Below, one piece after another: positions 24,616 to 39,977 of a DNA stretch of 64,000 bases (position 1 is the first letter of the stretch; every line of letters begins with the position of its first letter). Origin of the DNA: Quercus robur (taxonomy: Eukaryota > Streptophyta > Magnoliopsida > Fagales > Fagaceae); NCBI RefSeq assembly GCF_932294415.1, contig NC_065535.1, positions 81,923,862-81,987,861 of the forward strand, written 5' to 3'. The position numbers were made by a program, and so were the translations under genes. The notes beneath the pieces are model-generated. The model made no database searches and was not told the DNA's origin. It worked only from the letters and a program-made list of their open reading frames with translations.

Positions 24616-24795
24616 GTATATTTGGATACCGTTTATTTGCTGAAAACTGAAAACTTATTATTGAAAATACTGTAACAAAATAATTTTAAAATATGAACAA
24701 TAGTTGTGGGTCCCAGTTTTAAAACATTGCAATGGGTCTTCATTTTAAAATGTGAACAGTAGTCATGGAAAATGCACCGTGCAATCCAAACTTAC
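24616..24795 (+). mobile_element. Small MITE, family A copy 3
   Basis: It begins TATTTGGATACCGTTTATTTGCTGAAAACTGAAAA and ends GTGCAATCCAAACTT. It contains the duplicated phrase TTTTAAAAYATGAACARTAGTYRTGG that this family shows in place of a perfect hairpin. It matches the copies at 10205-10425 and 19036-19244 over the first 35-40 bases. Confidence 0.55.
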
Positions 24796-25970
24796 AATTA
24801 GTTGATTTTGCAAAATGTTATATTAAAAATGGTAAAAGGCTAAAGGCTTTTTTTTTTTTATAAAAAAAAAATTTATATAGATGTGAATAAGAAATGATTT
24901 GAACGTTGAAAGTATCTACTGAAAAGACTAGGAATATGAGGTATTATACTATCCAATAAAGCTAATGACAAAAAAAAAAAAAATTCACAACACTTTTAAA
25001 TTAGTCTACTAGCTCACCCATGAAACAACCCCTCTTTCCTCTCTCAACACACACAATGTGCAATTATTTTTTTAATAGTGCATGTATAACATGATAGGTT
25101 AATCTGTTGTGAAATTGTTGTGAAGTTTTATTCTGTTTCTAAAAAGGACTTTATAATATAAGGTCATAATTAGATCCCTTTTTTCTTGTTTAAACCAGTC
25201 CTCTTTTTATTTCTTTTGGTTGAAGTTCAAATATCGCTTCTTGCCAGCTATCTTTTATTTTTTAATTTTTAATTTTTTTATCTGTATTATTATGTTGCTT
25301 GGAAGCAAAAGACTGGTTTAGACGCAAAGGAACACATTGCAAGCTTTTATAAGTTTTAACAACCACATAGCACAAGGCGCGGAGTAGGAATTAGGATCGC
25401 AGAATCAAATACGATTAGCAAATATGTACGCGTGATTGATAGGACAATTTCCTTGGCCAAATGGAATATGGAAAGATGCCTAATCCTCTTATTACGTTGC
25501 TTCTCATGTACATATATGATGATCTCTCTGACTATTTCGCACCAATATTTCACCTTGTTACATCTTTGTCAGGACCATTGTGGTCTTGTCACAAGTCTTG
25601 GGATCTAAGACAATTCACATCTCATTTTTTAAAATTTTGTCAATTTTTGAAAGGAAAAAATAAAATAAAAAATTATTTATTTAAACTACCTACTTTTTAA
25701 ATATGCCCACACTAGAGAGAATAAAAATCTTAAAAAAATAAAAGAAAAAAAAAATTGATAAAAGATGTTACGATAACTATGATATGAACCAGGATGCTAT
25801 TGCTAAATGTAAAGATAGTTTAGACTATTCTAGGTGACTAGGTTGGGCCTTTTTCGAACATTAGAAGGAGAAAAGAATTTGAGGACTAATTTTTTGCTTA
25901 CTTTATCATTATTCATCTTACCCCTTTAAAGTTTAAACACAATTGGAATATAGGCAGATAATAACAATTA
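24796..25970. other. AT-rich intergenic DNA
   Basis: No domain-bearing reading frame or credible splice chain was seen. The overlapping frames at 25356-25553 (minus) and 25461-25700 (plus) are short and featureless. Confidence 0.4.
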
Positions 25971-26540
25971 AATTTGAAATCAAACCAACTGATAATACCT
26001 GTAAGGACCGAGTTTGAATCCCAAACCCAAAGAATGAATAGGCTCGGGCCCAAAATGCCCAAAACAATAAATTTGTAGAGAGTGGGTTAGAAAACTGGGC
26101 TAGAATGAGTTGGATGGCAAACAAAATGGATTCAAATGACAAGAGCAGAAAGGTAGATGGATTCCAACTAAAGAAAGTCGTCCTCGGATAGATATGAGGA
26201 GATCAATTCTTGTATATTTATCTTAAGTATGGGAAAATAGAGAGAGAAATCTAAAGAGAGACGTTGTAGCAATCAGGAAATAAATATACAAGAACCGATC
26301 TCCTCAGATCTGTCCGAGGACGACTTTCTTTAGTTGGAATCCATCTACCTTTCTACTCTTGTCATTTGAATCCATTTTGTTTGCCATCCAACTCATTCTA
26401 GCCTAGTTTTCCAACTCACTCTCTACAAATTTATTGTTTTGGGCCTTTTGAGCCCGAGCCTATTCATTCTTTGGGATTGGGATTCAAACTTGGTCCTTAC
26501 AATACCTATAGGTATTATTAGTTGGTTTGATTTCAAATTG
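25971..26540. repeat. Palindrome of about 62 bp split by a fold-back insertion
   Basis: The outer parts 25971-25999 and 26507-26539 are reverse complements of each other with one mismatch. Without the insert and the second ATACC they would read as one hairpin centred on ATACCTATAGGTAT. The insert at 26000-26501 sits exactly at the centre, flanked by ATACC on both sides. Confidence 0.75.
26000..26501. mobile_element. Fold-back element with TG...CA ends and ATACC target duplication
   Basis: The element starts TGTAAGGACC and ends GGTCCTTACA. The arms 26000-26220 and 26281-26501 are near-identical inverted copies, with a spacer of about 60 bp. The 5-bp flanks 25995-25999 and 26502-26506 are both ATACC. 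TG...CA ends and a 5-bp duplication are the signature of integrase-mediated (LTR-type) insertion, yet the body is a palindrome. Phrases inside the arms (CAATAAATTTGTAGAGAGTGGG, CTCGGACAGATCTGAGGAG) resemble LTR segments of the Tat element in this window, so the arms look like two LTR 5' ends joined head to head. No coding capacity. Confidence 0.75.
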
Positions 26541-26586
26541 ATATATCAATAATCCTATAGCCTAGGCTTTCTTAAGATAGTTCTAT

Positions 26587-28071
26587 TGATGAGAATGCAA
26601 ATTGTCATATTTTTCTCCCTTAGTGTTTAGTCTTTTATATTTATTTGGTGCCTAAATGTACTCATTATTCTTATATTTTGATTTAGCATACAAATGGAGG
26701 CATTAAGTGTAAAACGTAGCTAATTGGGCGATTTTGGACAGCTTTGACATCGCTTCGTAATCTGGGCATAACTCTCTCATCCGGGCATAACTCTCTCATC
26801 CGGGCATAACTCTCTCATCCAAGCTCCGATTGAGATTATTCAAGATTCTATGGAACGCTAAGACAAAGCTCTACAACTTTCATGTTTTGAGTTTTGAGAG
26901 ATACGGGCTGGATCAAGGTCGAAATCGGGCTTGAAGTTGCTGCACCTGCACTGCTGACGTTCTGGAATGTTCCTTTGCCTGCAATTCTAATACGCAGATC
27001 TGATGGCGTTTATTTTCAGAAGCTTCCAGATCTGGTGCACGAAATTTCCAGCTGAAAAACACCACTTTCCTAGTTATATTAGGACTTTGTTTTATTTTTA
27101 ATATTTTTCCTTAATTAGTTAGATTTGGATATTATTATTGAGAATATTTTTAGGAGATTTTGTAGGCTTGGGAAATGGGAAATTAACGTGTCAAAGGGGG
27201 AGGAGAAATCAAAATTGGACACACACGCCTCTCTCTCCCCTCTTCTCTGATTTTTTCCTTTGAGTTTTCATCATGGTCCTACTTGGCTAAACTTTTATAC
27301 TTGGTCGAAGGAAACTAAAGCCTCAGAATCAATAAAACTGTGAGATCTAATTTGTTTTTATTGTTCAATTTATGCTTTGAATATTGGATGTTCTTCTGTG
27401 CCTAATTTCATGATTGTCTCGTTTAATTACTAGGAGGCCTACTAGTTTATTGTTCGTTGCAATCTACTGCTAGGTTAGATATCAAATCCGTAATTGTTTG
27501 ATCTCTCTAACTTGTGAAGCAACCAAGATTTAATGATTTGCTGCGTTAGAAATTATTAGATCTTAGGAAGAATGCTCGACTAAATTAAATGCAACTGCTT
27601 GTGTTTATGTTGTTTAGTTTCATCGATCTTTTTAATTCTTAAGGCTGCTACTAGATTAAACCTTTAGCGCTTGTCTTGGGTTGTTTAGTAGTTAGGGTTT
27701 ATTAGATCGCTTGTTTTCTAATTAACTACGACTAAGGAGAGATAGGAAAATAGTTTCAATGGTGAATATTCAAAGTGTGAATTGATATATACTTGCATCG
27801 ATGATCAATTGTAAAATTCCGATGGTGGATGTTGACTTAGACCAAGGTTTGTTCTTTTGATTAATTTTGATACTTTAATTTGAATTGTTCTTTAGTTGTT
27901 TTTTTTTTTTTCTTAAAATTGTTTTCATTATACTCCACCCCCCCCCCCCTCCTTGTTCACGTAGCATAAAACTAGGCTAGATACTTTCCATGGGAACGAT
28001 CCTTACTCGCACTACTACATATATTTTTAGGAGTGTAGGTTTTATTTTTAGTTGTCTGCGACAGCACACCA
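26587..28071. mobile_element. Solo LTR (Ty3/gypsy, Athila-like), 1,485 bp
   Basis: It starts TGATGAGAATGC and ends GACAGCACACCA. The 5-bp flanks are identical, TCTAT at 26582-26586 and TCTAT at 28072-28076, as expected for an LTR left after unequal recombination. Internal phrases (GGGCATAACTCTCTCATCC, CTACAACTTTCATGTTTTGAG, CCATGGGAACGATCCTTACTCGCACTACTAC) are ones I associate with Athila-like plant LTRs. No internal domain or second LTR is present. The lineage is inferred from motif recall; the LTR structure itself is read directly. Confidence 0.8.
26764..26820 (+). repeat. Three tandem copies of a 19-bp unit in the solo LTR
   Basis: The unit GGGCATAACTCTCTCATCC occurs at 26764, 26783 and 26802 with no divergence, which suggests a recent slippage expansion within the LTR. 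Confidence 0.9.
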
Positions 28072-28750
28072 TCTATCGCTAAGCCTAAATTCAAATAACA
28101 ATTCATCCAAATTCAAATAATCTAATTCAAATAATAATTCATCCACCATATCATCCGAGTCATTACGAAAGAAGTTAATATTTTATGGGTATCGGTCGTA
28201 ACGAGAAAATATAACAAATTAGACATTAAACTAGTATGGTAGTACCAGTACTTCTCTAAAATGTACTGGATAAAATATTAGGTTATATCAACTTGTACCG
28301 AGGATATTTCGGATGTTTTAGTTGATATTGGTGTTTTGGTCTGAACAATAAAAAAATTTTAAAAAAATTGTTAAAAAACATGTTATGTAATCTAAATTAG
28401 CTATTATATTGGGTTAACGTACTTAGGCTAATATTTAGGCTTATAAAATATGTGGATTTTAAATTTTAAGTTGATAAATATAAAAATTATTTAATTCATA
28501 CTTATTCAAATAAATACAAACATATATATATAGCGGTAATCTTGAAATATTACCACCGATATCAACCGGTACCAAAATATTTCATTTTCTCTTACTAAAC
28601 CGCAATAGCCTAAAGTAAAAAATTGACTCCCTTGGTCATAACAAACTAATTATGTAGTAAACGAGTCAATGATTTTTTTATCAATGTGCGGGGTGAAAGC
28701 TAGCTGGATGAAGCATAGCTTTTGTATGTTAGCAATAGTTTGGCTAAAAA
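28072..28750. other. AT-rich intergenic DNA
   Basis: No gene seen. A phrase around 28180-28330 and 28540-28600 (GGTATCGGTCGTAACG, TATCAACCGGTACC) resembles the end motifs of an old dispersed repeat, but no boundaries could be set. Confidence 0.35.
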
Positions 28751-28879
28751 AATATGATATCAATAATCGGCCCACATTTAGCAGGGTGCCATAGCTTATG
28801 CAGTAATGGCACAAATTGTTCAAGAACATGTATGCCATTGTTGATGGTTCATTATCTCAAATTTAAATTTTACATTGGA

Positions 28880-29005
28880 AAACTTGCTTACCAACTACTA
28901 CTAGAACAAGAACTTGCTGTAAGGAGAGGCCTTCGTTTTGCTTTGAGTTTCCAAGAAGTAATTTTAGAGAGAGATTCAACTAAGATAACGAAGAAAACTC
29001 CATTT
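28880..29005 (+). pseudogene. RNase H-like fragment of a retroelement
   Basis: The plus-strand frame reads ELAVRRGLRFALSFQEVILE followed by RDST. This matches the helix-strand-Asp segment of the plant RNase H-like domain (the usual pattern is AxALAxRRGLxFAxxLGFxxVxLEGDS). The Gly-Asp of the last motif is changed to Arg-Asp and a residue or two are missing before the strand. No catalytic Asp-Glu-Asp core precedes it, so it is a short relic of a LINE or domesticated RNase H-like sequence. The open frame around it spans 28754-29026. Confidence 0.45.
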
Positions 29006-29346
29006 GTACAAGTGAACTTTTCCTAAAGTCCCGAGAATCGAGATATTCATGTTTATTATTATAGACCATTATTAATTCTTGAAAAAAATGCAGGCATCAG
29101 TTAGTACAAGAATTGGCAGGTTACGACATTTTAGTAACAATTAGCAAAGTACTTTCTTTCTCCCCCTATTCTCTTCAATGCATTGCCTGGACAATCTACA
29201 AGTGAGCAAGTCTCTTTTCACATTTGCATTGAAAATCAATACGCAGTTGAGAAACAAGAAGTACATTACTAAACAAGAAGAAACAAAGCAAGAAAGAAGT
29301 TATATTTATATTTGAGTTACATAGATCTCATCATTCGACTCATACC

Positions 29347-29601
29347 TTAGATGACTGGATGGGAAAAAATCCAAAGAATGAAAACACATAGAATCAATAC
29401 AAGTGGAATAATGTGAATGGCATTCTCTCCTGAGGACTTACGATAGAGAGCAATATCTTTTTTTGTTGCATCAGAAATGGAGTTATACATTGGCAAGTCA
29501 TTGGAAGTCGCAGCCTTCAAAGGTGGGGAGTCCATAGCAGGAGGCAAAAGGTTGACCAAGAACTCATCCGAAGCTCGAGATGTGCTTGATGACCTGTGCA
29601 T
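29347..29601 (-). CDS. Small tail-anchored membrane protein of unknown function, 84 aa
   Basis: The chosen start (ATG at 29601) gives MHRSSSTSRASDEFLVNL as the N-terminus, a Ser-rich patch. The open frame extends 12 codons further upstream, but those codons look like leader sequence. The C-terminal 22 residues form one hydrophobic helix (IHIIPLVLILCVFILWIFSH) with almost nothing after it, the layout of a tail-anchored protein. The segment DLPMYNSISDATKKD precedes it. I recognise this as a conserved plant protein type annotated only as an uncharacterised or transmembrane protein, and no function is claimed. It is a single exon here. Sequence to about 29100 is the likely 3' UTR. Its composition differs from the surrounding AT-rich non-coding DNA, which supports a real gene. 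Confidence 0.65.
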   Translation of the reverse strand: MHRSSSTSRASDEFLVNLLPPAMDSPPLKAATSNDLPMYNSISDATKKDIALYRKSSGENAIHIIPLVLILCVFILWIFSHPVI

Positions 29602-30040
29602 TATTGAGGAAAAAATATAGAAGGAAGAAGGAAGCAACGCAGCAATGAGAGATATAGAAGAAAAGCCAAGACCTACCTCATCTTATAGGAAGGTCAAGTG
29701 GGGAAAAAATTGAGATTTTCTTGTGATCTTTGGAGGATTTTTTTTTAAAGAATCAAAGCCTAAAGTTAAGGAAATACAACCTATCTTGCGGAGCCAATAA
29801 TGTGTATAGACTAAGGAGAGGATTAAGTGCGTGGGTCTTAGACTTTCCTTGAGTTGACCATTGAATTTATATATATGTTTTGAGCTTGAATGGTAGTACA
29901 AGTTAGGCTGTAAGCTTTGATTTGAAGCAGCCTTACAGAGTAGTTAAAGGCGTGCTTGTTCATGTGATGTAGAAGTCTAAAAAAGGAGTTAAGCGTGTTT
30001 GGCTAAAAAAGGAATCATCAAAAAATAAATAAATAAATAA
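29602..30040. other. Upstream region of the small membrane-protein gene
   Basis: This is the probable 5' UTR and promoter of the 84-aa gene read on the minus strand. A short frame at 29683-29901 has no motif. No TATA box was assigned confidently. Confidence 0.3.
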
Positions 30041-30046
30041 ATGATT

Positions 30047-30200
30047 TTATTAATGTGTGTCTTAAAGGCACACATTAATTTTCATTTTTGGAAAAAAAAT
30101 TTCTTGAGAATTGAAAAAGTGATGATAGTTTTTTCAATTTTCGAGAAAATATTTTCAAAAATAGAAAGCTTAATGTGTGCCATAAGGGCACACATTAACC
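30047..30200. mobile_element. Short MITE with AATGTGTGYC...GCACACATTAA ends
   Basis: Each end contains its own hairpin: TTAATGTGTGTCTTAAAGGCACACATTAA on the left and TTAATGTGTGCCATAAGGGCACACATTAA on the right. The middle also folds (TTTTCTTGAGAATTGAAAAA / TTTTTTCAATTTTCGAGAAAA). It is non-coding and about 150 bp, and looks like a Stowaway/Tourist-size MITE; the family is not assignable by eye. Confidence 0.5.
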
Positions 30201-31790
30201 AGACCCATAAATAAATAAAGGCTGAGTAGGTATGGAGATTGCAAGAGATAGTTATCTATAACAGTAGGCACAAAAGAAGTGTTATTGATTACCCACGATT
30301 TATATCAAGTCAAATTGTCAAATAGTTTTTAAGTGTATATATGAATATTTGATACCAGAAAAGAAGGCACTTTTTAATCTGCAGGTCTCCAGTCAATTCC
30401 TCTCTCTCTTTTTCCTTTCTTTCTTCTTCTTTTTTTTTTTTTTTTTTAATGCAATGATTTCATTGGAAAATGTGGAAAAGATGGTAGGGAGACCAAAAAG
30501 AGCTTTTCCAAACCTAAACTTAAACCTATTTTAAATTGTATGAATTCCATTCCAAACCCATCTCATTTATATTTTAAAAACCCAAATTCATCGGTTTATC
30601 TTACCATGAATCGGATCAAACAAATCAGATTAACCTTAAATTGTAGGCCTAAAATATTATTTTACAAAATTTAAGTATTAGTACACACTTTACACTAAAT
30701 TAGACAACATTTTAAGAGGGAAAGAGAGGAAAACTTACTTATATTAGAAAAGCCCTAGTATTTTTTTTTAAGAAAATTAATAATAGAGATATTTTAGTGA
30801 TTTAAATATATAATTAAGTCGGGTTCTTACCGTATTAAAAGTAAAAACCAAACACTTCCCAAACCTAGGAGCCTTTCAATATAGTGCTTTAAAAGCACCA
30901 AAAATACAAAATAGATCTACAATAACACAAAATCACAACAAAAATCACTCACATCCAATGATGTATTTTGCATTTTCGAATACAACATGCTATAGTAAAC
31001 TTTCAATCATATATATCCACTATAGTCTGTAACTCATCTATCAAAAAATCATTTTTCATTTATCCCTCTCTCTCTCTCTGTTTGCTTATCATTCTTCCCG
31101 TCGATGACGCCAAAGGCCATTACAAGTGAGGTGGAGTAAGCAGCCTCATAGATCTTTGGGAAGGAGTTGATTACGGCGGAAGAGTCAAGATAGGTCACAA
31201 TGTTGGAAGGTTGCTTGCAGGTCAAGGTGTTAGTAGTCATCAATGCAAGGTGGTGGTGAAAAAGGCTGCAAGATTGATTTTGTATTGTGAACCTTTTCTC
31301 TCTCATCAAATCTTGGTTGGGATTGATTTTGTTCTTCTTGTTGTGACTTTTTTTTTTTAGTTTAGTTTGTAGAGAAAATATATAAAAATAATTAATTAAA
31401 TTATTTTAATATGATATAGTGCAAAATGAAGATGGAATGTAGAGTATGTTGTAAAAGTGGAAATGTAAAATGGATAATCAACTTTTTGAAGAGCTAAAAT
31501 ACTCTTTTTTTTTTGGATGACCAAATAAGAATGCTTTAATGGATTTAAAAATGTGAACCCAGGCCCACCTCAAACCCATTTTAAAAAGGTAAAACTTAAA
31601 TACAATACATCAGTATTTAGTTACCCTTTTAAATTTTTTGATAAATGTCTACATAAGAAAAGGGTAAAAAAAATTTGAGAAAAAGGACCGATATGAATAT
31701 TATTAAGATGTTGGTAAATCAATAACAACAAAGTTATCTATACCAAATGGAACAGACTGCATACAAACTAAAAAAATGGGTAAATAATAT
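30201..31790. other. Intergenic DNA
   Basis: No supported gene. CT- and T-rich runs occur at 30400-30447. A short element-like stretch lies at 30885-31030 (GCTATAGTAAAC motif, as also at 7075-7090). The frame at 31049-31309 is Ser/Thr-rich without any recognised motif. Confidence 0.35.
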
Positions 31791-32135
31791 AAATGGTCTC
31801 TATCCTTTACACAATTTTTCAATTTGTTCTCTAACCTTTCAATTTGTTAATTTGGTCTTTAATATTTCAATGTCGTGTTAATTTAGTCTCTGGCTCTCTG
31901 CTGTTATCTCTTGAATGAAATTGCTGACATGGCAAACAGTCAAAATAAAAAAAATTAGTCTATTACTACGTCAATAGAAACTGATTTTTTATTTTAGTCG
32001 TCAGTCACATAAGCAATTTACATTTAAGAGATAACGGCATAAACTAAATTAACACAATATTAAAAGGTTAGGGACCAAATTGAAATATTATAGACCAAAT
32101 TAAAATATAGTATAAAAGATAAAGACCAAATACCT
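31790..32135. mobile_element. Fold-back MITE with TTTGGTCYYTAAYMTTTCAA arms
   Basis: The left arm holds TTGTTCTCTAACCTTTCAATTTG and TTTAGTCTCTGGCTC...TGTTATCTCTTGAATG. The right arm holds the reverse complement: AAGAGATAACGGCATAAACTAAATTAACACAAT and AGGTTAGGGACCAAATTG. The two arms pair over most of the element. Non-coding. This is a common plant MITE layout, but the exact ends are uncertain. Confidence 0.55.
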
Positions 32136-32169
32136 ATCAATTAATATATTCAGCACACATGGTTAAAAC

Positions 32170-32300
32170 TTACCAGTCTCTTTGTATTTTCTTTTTCTTT
32201 TCTTTTTTCTTTTTCCCCCCTGCCTGCGAGAAAACTTAGGTCTCTTTGTATTTTCTTTATCTTTTTCCCCCTGGCTTGCGAGAACCACATCGCATAAGTA
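32170..32300. repeat. Local tandem duplication of about 65 bp
   Basis: Two copies of TAGGTCTCTTTGTATTTTCTTT...TTTTTCCCCCTGSCTKGCGAGAA follow each other, separated by CT-rich sequence. No function is suggested. Confidence 0.5.
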
Positions 32301-32429
32301 CTGAAATAAAACTTAGCTCCAGTACGTGTAGGTTGTTTGATGCCTTGTGTGAAGAAGAATTTATGAAACGTTATATCCAATCAAGCTTTGGTCAGCTGAG
32401 CGATTTTAAGAAGGAATAGATCCAATAAA

Positions 32430-32722
32430 GGGTGAATATTCTTGAAGCTTTGGTATCTTCACTCTTGTCCTTTTGCATATTGCAACTCCAATGGTTGAAC
32501 GCAAACCCAGCTCTTCATCCAAAAACTCCAACCCCTGTAATAAATCGCCATAGAGGCATAAGACTACACCCCAGAAATCTGCAGCCATCGCCCAATCCAA
32601 CACCATCACCCTTGCCTTTGATCACCACGGCAGTGCTAAGTGGCGCACCACCACTTGCTTCCTCCACGGCACCTTCAGCACCCTCAATCATTGCCCCCTT
32701 GGGCTATCAGGTTTCTCTTGGT

Positions 32723-32753
<31 letters not shown>
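32430..32753 (+). other. GC-richer island ending in a 26-A tract
   Basis: The interval has clearly higher GC than its neighbours, encodes a Pro/Ser/Thr-rich frame (32432-32902), and ends with an uninterrupted A run at 32728-32753. An exon-like island with a 3' A tail could be a retroposed cDNA fragment, but no parent gene was recognised and no flanking duplication was found. The minus strand is also open over part of the interval (32406-32609). Confidence 0.25.
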
Positions 32754-32899
32754 CGGAACAAAAGAAAAAGAAACAGGAGATGGTGTTGTTAACTTCATTT
32801 GCTGACATAAGTAATTACACAAGTTGCGGGAGATGCAACTGCAAGTTTCTCCTAGTTTCCATGTGCAAGAGACACTTTATAGTAAAAATAAAAAAATTT

Positions 32900-33878
32900 T
32901 AAAAACTAACATAAAACTAACTGCATTATCGGGGTACTAATTTTACTAAGAGTCTCCCTTTTTCCTCTGAGAAAATAGTAACTGTTGTCACAAGAGCTTG
33001 TAAGACTTGCAGCCATGGAAGACAACCATATGTTCACTGTGAATCCAGTATGGCGATTTCTTCCCAACAAAGGTTAGCTGTTGTGCTATAAACATTTGTA
33101 TACAATTACAAACCCATAATGAGAAGATTGCAGGCTTTGACATAATGCTGTAGAGACAAAATCCTGATGAAGTTGATATCTAACTTATCATTACAAACGC
33201 AACATTACAACAAAAAAAGAACATTCCAGAGGAAAAAATGGCTGCCAAACTCCCAGGAACTCAAAAGACATGATAAATAGGACCAGCTAAATCTTAGAAA
33301 CCATTCAGCACTGAAACATATCTCCTGGAAGTGTTCCTTACATTCAGATTCCAGACACTGGAAACTAGAAAAAATATTGTAGTAACAGAACTACACAGTA
33401 TCTTCTTATAAAAAAACTACAAAGAAAATCCAAAAGATTGTCATACACGCTCATCTGCAAACAAATCATATATAGATTGTCAGGTTCCAACAAAGAACAT
33501 TATATTCAGCAAATTATATTATATGCCAAACACATACTAGAGAATTTTGAACCACAAGCTCATGCTCACACACATCCAGAAGCACCCAACCTTTCTCAAC
33601 AATAATGGGTCTACAACCTATAGAATCAATTTCTGAATTCAGGATGGCTGAATTATTTTCTTAACATTTACTTGTAGTTTCATATGGTCAAGGGGGGGGG
33701 GGGGGGGGGGAGAGAGAGAGAATCAGACTAAACCAAACATTTGGGTCAGCTATATTCTTGCATGCAAAAGAGATCATGGCAATATAAACACATTATGTCA
33801 TGAAACTTGTAACATCAAGGAGGTAATAGATGTACCTTTGATTATGTTAAAACCAAAGTAAGCTATTTATCTTCCTTC
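32900..33878 (-). other. 3' flank of PRMT10
   Basis: This region follows the PRMT10 stop codon on the minus strand and probably holds its 3' UTR and terminator. It contains a homopolymer of 19 G at 33692-33710 followed by (GA)n, a strong candidate for polymorphism and for sequencing error. No other gene was recognised. Confidence 0.4.
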
Positions 33879-38671
<4,793 letters not shown>

Positions 38672-39035
38672 GTCACTGCTAAAACACTAGAGGCGCTACC
38701 AAAAAAGAGACAGAGACAGAGACAGAAGAAACTTTGGGTTGAGTTTGAATAAATTTGATTTCTTTCTTAGGTTTAGGGCAACATTGGTTGCGGCCACTTG
38801 GGCTGCGTTGCTGATGAGTTCAAAAGTTTGTTTTTTTCCAAAAAGATAATAATTCTTGCCATGTCAGCGCCACGTTGGAACTTCAGGTGGTCCACAGATA
38901 AGGTAGACCCCACCTTTCAAAAAATTTTGGTCATTTTTTATTTGTTTGTACTGTGTGTGATGTTATTTTTTATTATAGGAGTTTAGTGACTACAATATTT
39001 TCAGAACAATTTTACAGTATATCGTAGATGGTAGG
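38672..39035 (-). promoter_or_regulatory. PRMT10: PRMT10 upstream region, shortened by an LTR-element insertion
   Basis: Only 364 bp separate the PRMT10 start codon from the Tat element's 3' LTR. The interval includes the likely 5' UTR and proximal promoter. No clear TATA box is seen on the minus strand. Original upstream sequence presumably resumes at 49724, beyond the insertion. Confidence 0.5.
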
Positions 39036-39714
39036 TGTAGTTGCACGATTTTCCTGATCCAAATCCTACTGATCAGGCCTTGGCCCAAGGTGCAACACAC
39101 AATAAATCTTTGTAGAGGATGGGTCAAAGAACTTAGCCTCAGTGAACTTAGCCGGTCTGACGCATGAACAATGTTATTGCATAAACAAAAAACACAAGAA
39201 TGGATGTCTAACAGAAGATTCTATTTCCTGGGCACAGATCATACATTTTTCGTCCCTCTCTTTGAGGGACTCCACTACATTATATAGGTCTCTCATTCTT
39301 ATCTGAACCTTACACTTGTTGATTATCTAAGCCCCCACTTGAGCACCTGTCCTATTAGACACCCTTATCACTCCCTTGTGAGTTGCAGTGGCCAAGGTAG
39401 CACTATTCAGGGGTCTTTTCCTCATTAATGCGGCCAAGAGGGTGGTTGTGACATATTTAATGTGGTGGTAGCAGCTTTCCATGAGATATTTTGGGTTTTA
39501 TTCTTTTTTATATGCTTGGAGGATGAACTGCAATGGTTGGGGCGAGCTCTTGATCCGGACTTCGTAATGTCTGAGGAGGAGTTACTCCTCGGACAGGTTT
39601 CTTTTACCGCAATTGGGCTTAAATAATGTTTGGGCTATGACTTCTCCTCGGACAGGATTCTTCTCGGGCGGGCCCGTAGTTTAATTAGCCCATTATTTTG
39701 GGCCGGACCCCACA
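39036..39714 (-). repeat. 3' LTR of the Tat element
   Basis: On the plus strand it begins TGTAGTTGCACG and ends GGACCCCACA. It is collinear with 49045-49723 over its full length. It carries a minus-strand TATATAA at 39286-39280. The sequence immediately inside (39715 on; minus strand ...TTTTGAGGGGCTAT) is the likely polypurine tract. Confidence 0.93.
39280..39286 (-). promoter_or_regulatory. TATA box candidate in the 3' LTR, facing PRMT10
   Basis: TATATAA on the minus strand. The same motif is kept in the 5' LTR at 49295-49289. In the 3' LTR position it would direct transcription out of the element towards PRMT10. Confidence 0.45.
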
Positions 39715-39970
39715 ATAGCCCCTCAAAACTCCGGTTTTTATTTCCTTCCGAGGAGAAAAGCGGGGTTTTGACGTTAGTGAGGGTGGAAGTAAGGAGGGTT
39801 TGGGGCGCGCGTGCGGGCAGTTACTTTGGACGCGCTACAATTTACGAGGCGCGACCATTTACTCTCGGAGGCTTTATGTCCCCTTCATCCAACGGTGAGG
39901 CGTGGATCGGACGGCCAGCATTTTTTCTCGAATTTTTAGGCGGGAGCAATCTTTTCTCTCTCCTCCCGGC

Positions 39971-39977
39971 TATATAA
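39971..39977 (+). promoter_or_regulatory. TATA box candidate of the antisense gene
   Basis: TATATAA in the context CCCGGCTATATAAGACGTCAG, about 280 bp upstream of the antisense-gene ATG at 40255. The leader between them contains a possible small intron (AAG|GTATCAG near 40157 to CCTCCAG or CTCAG just before the ATG). Confidence 0.55.
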
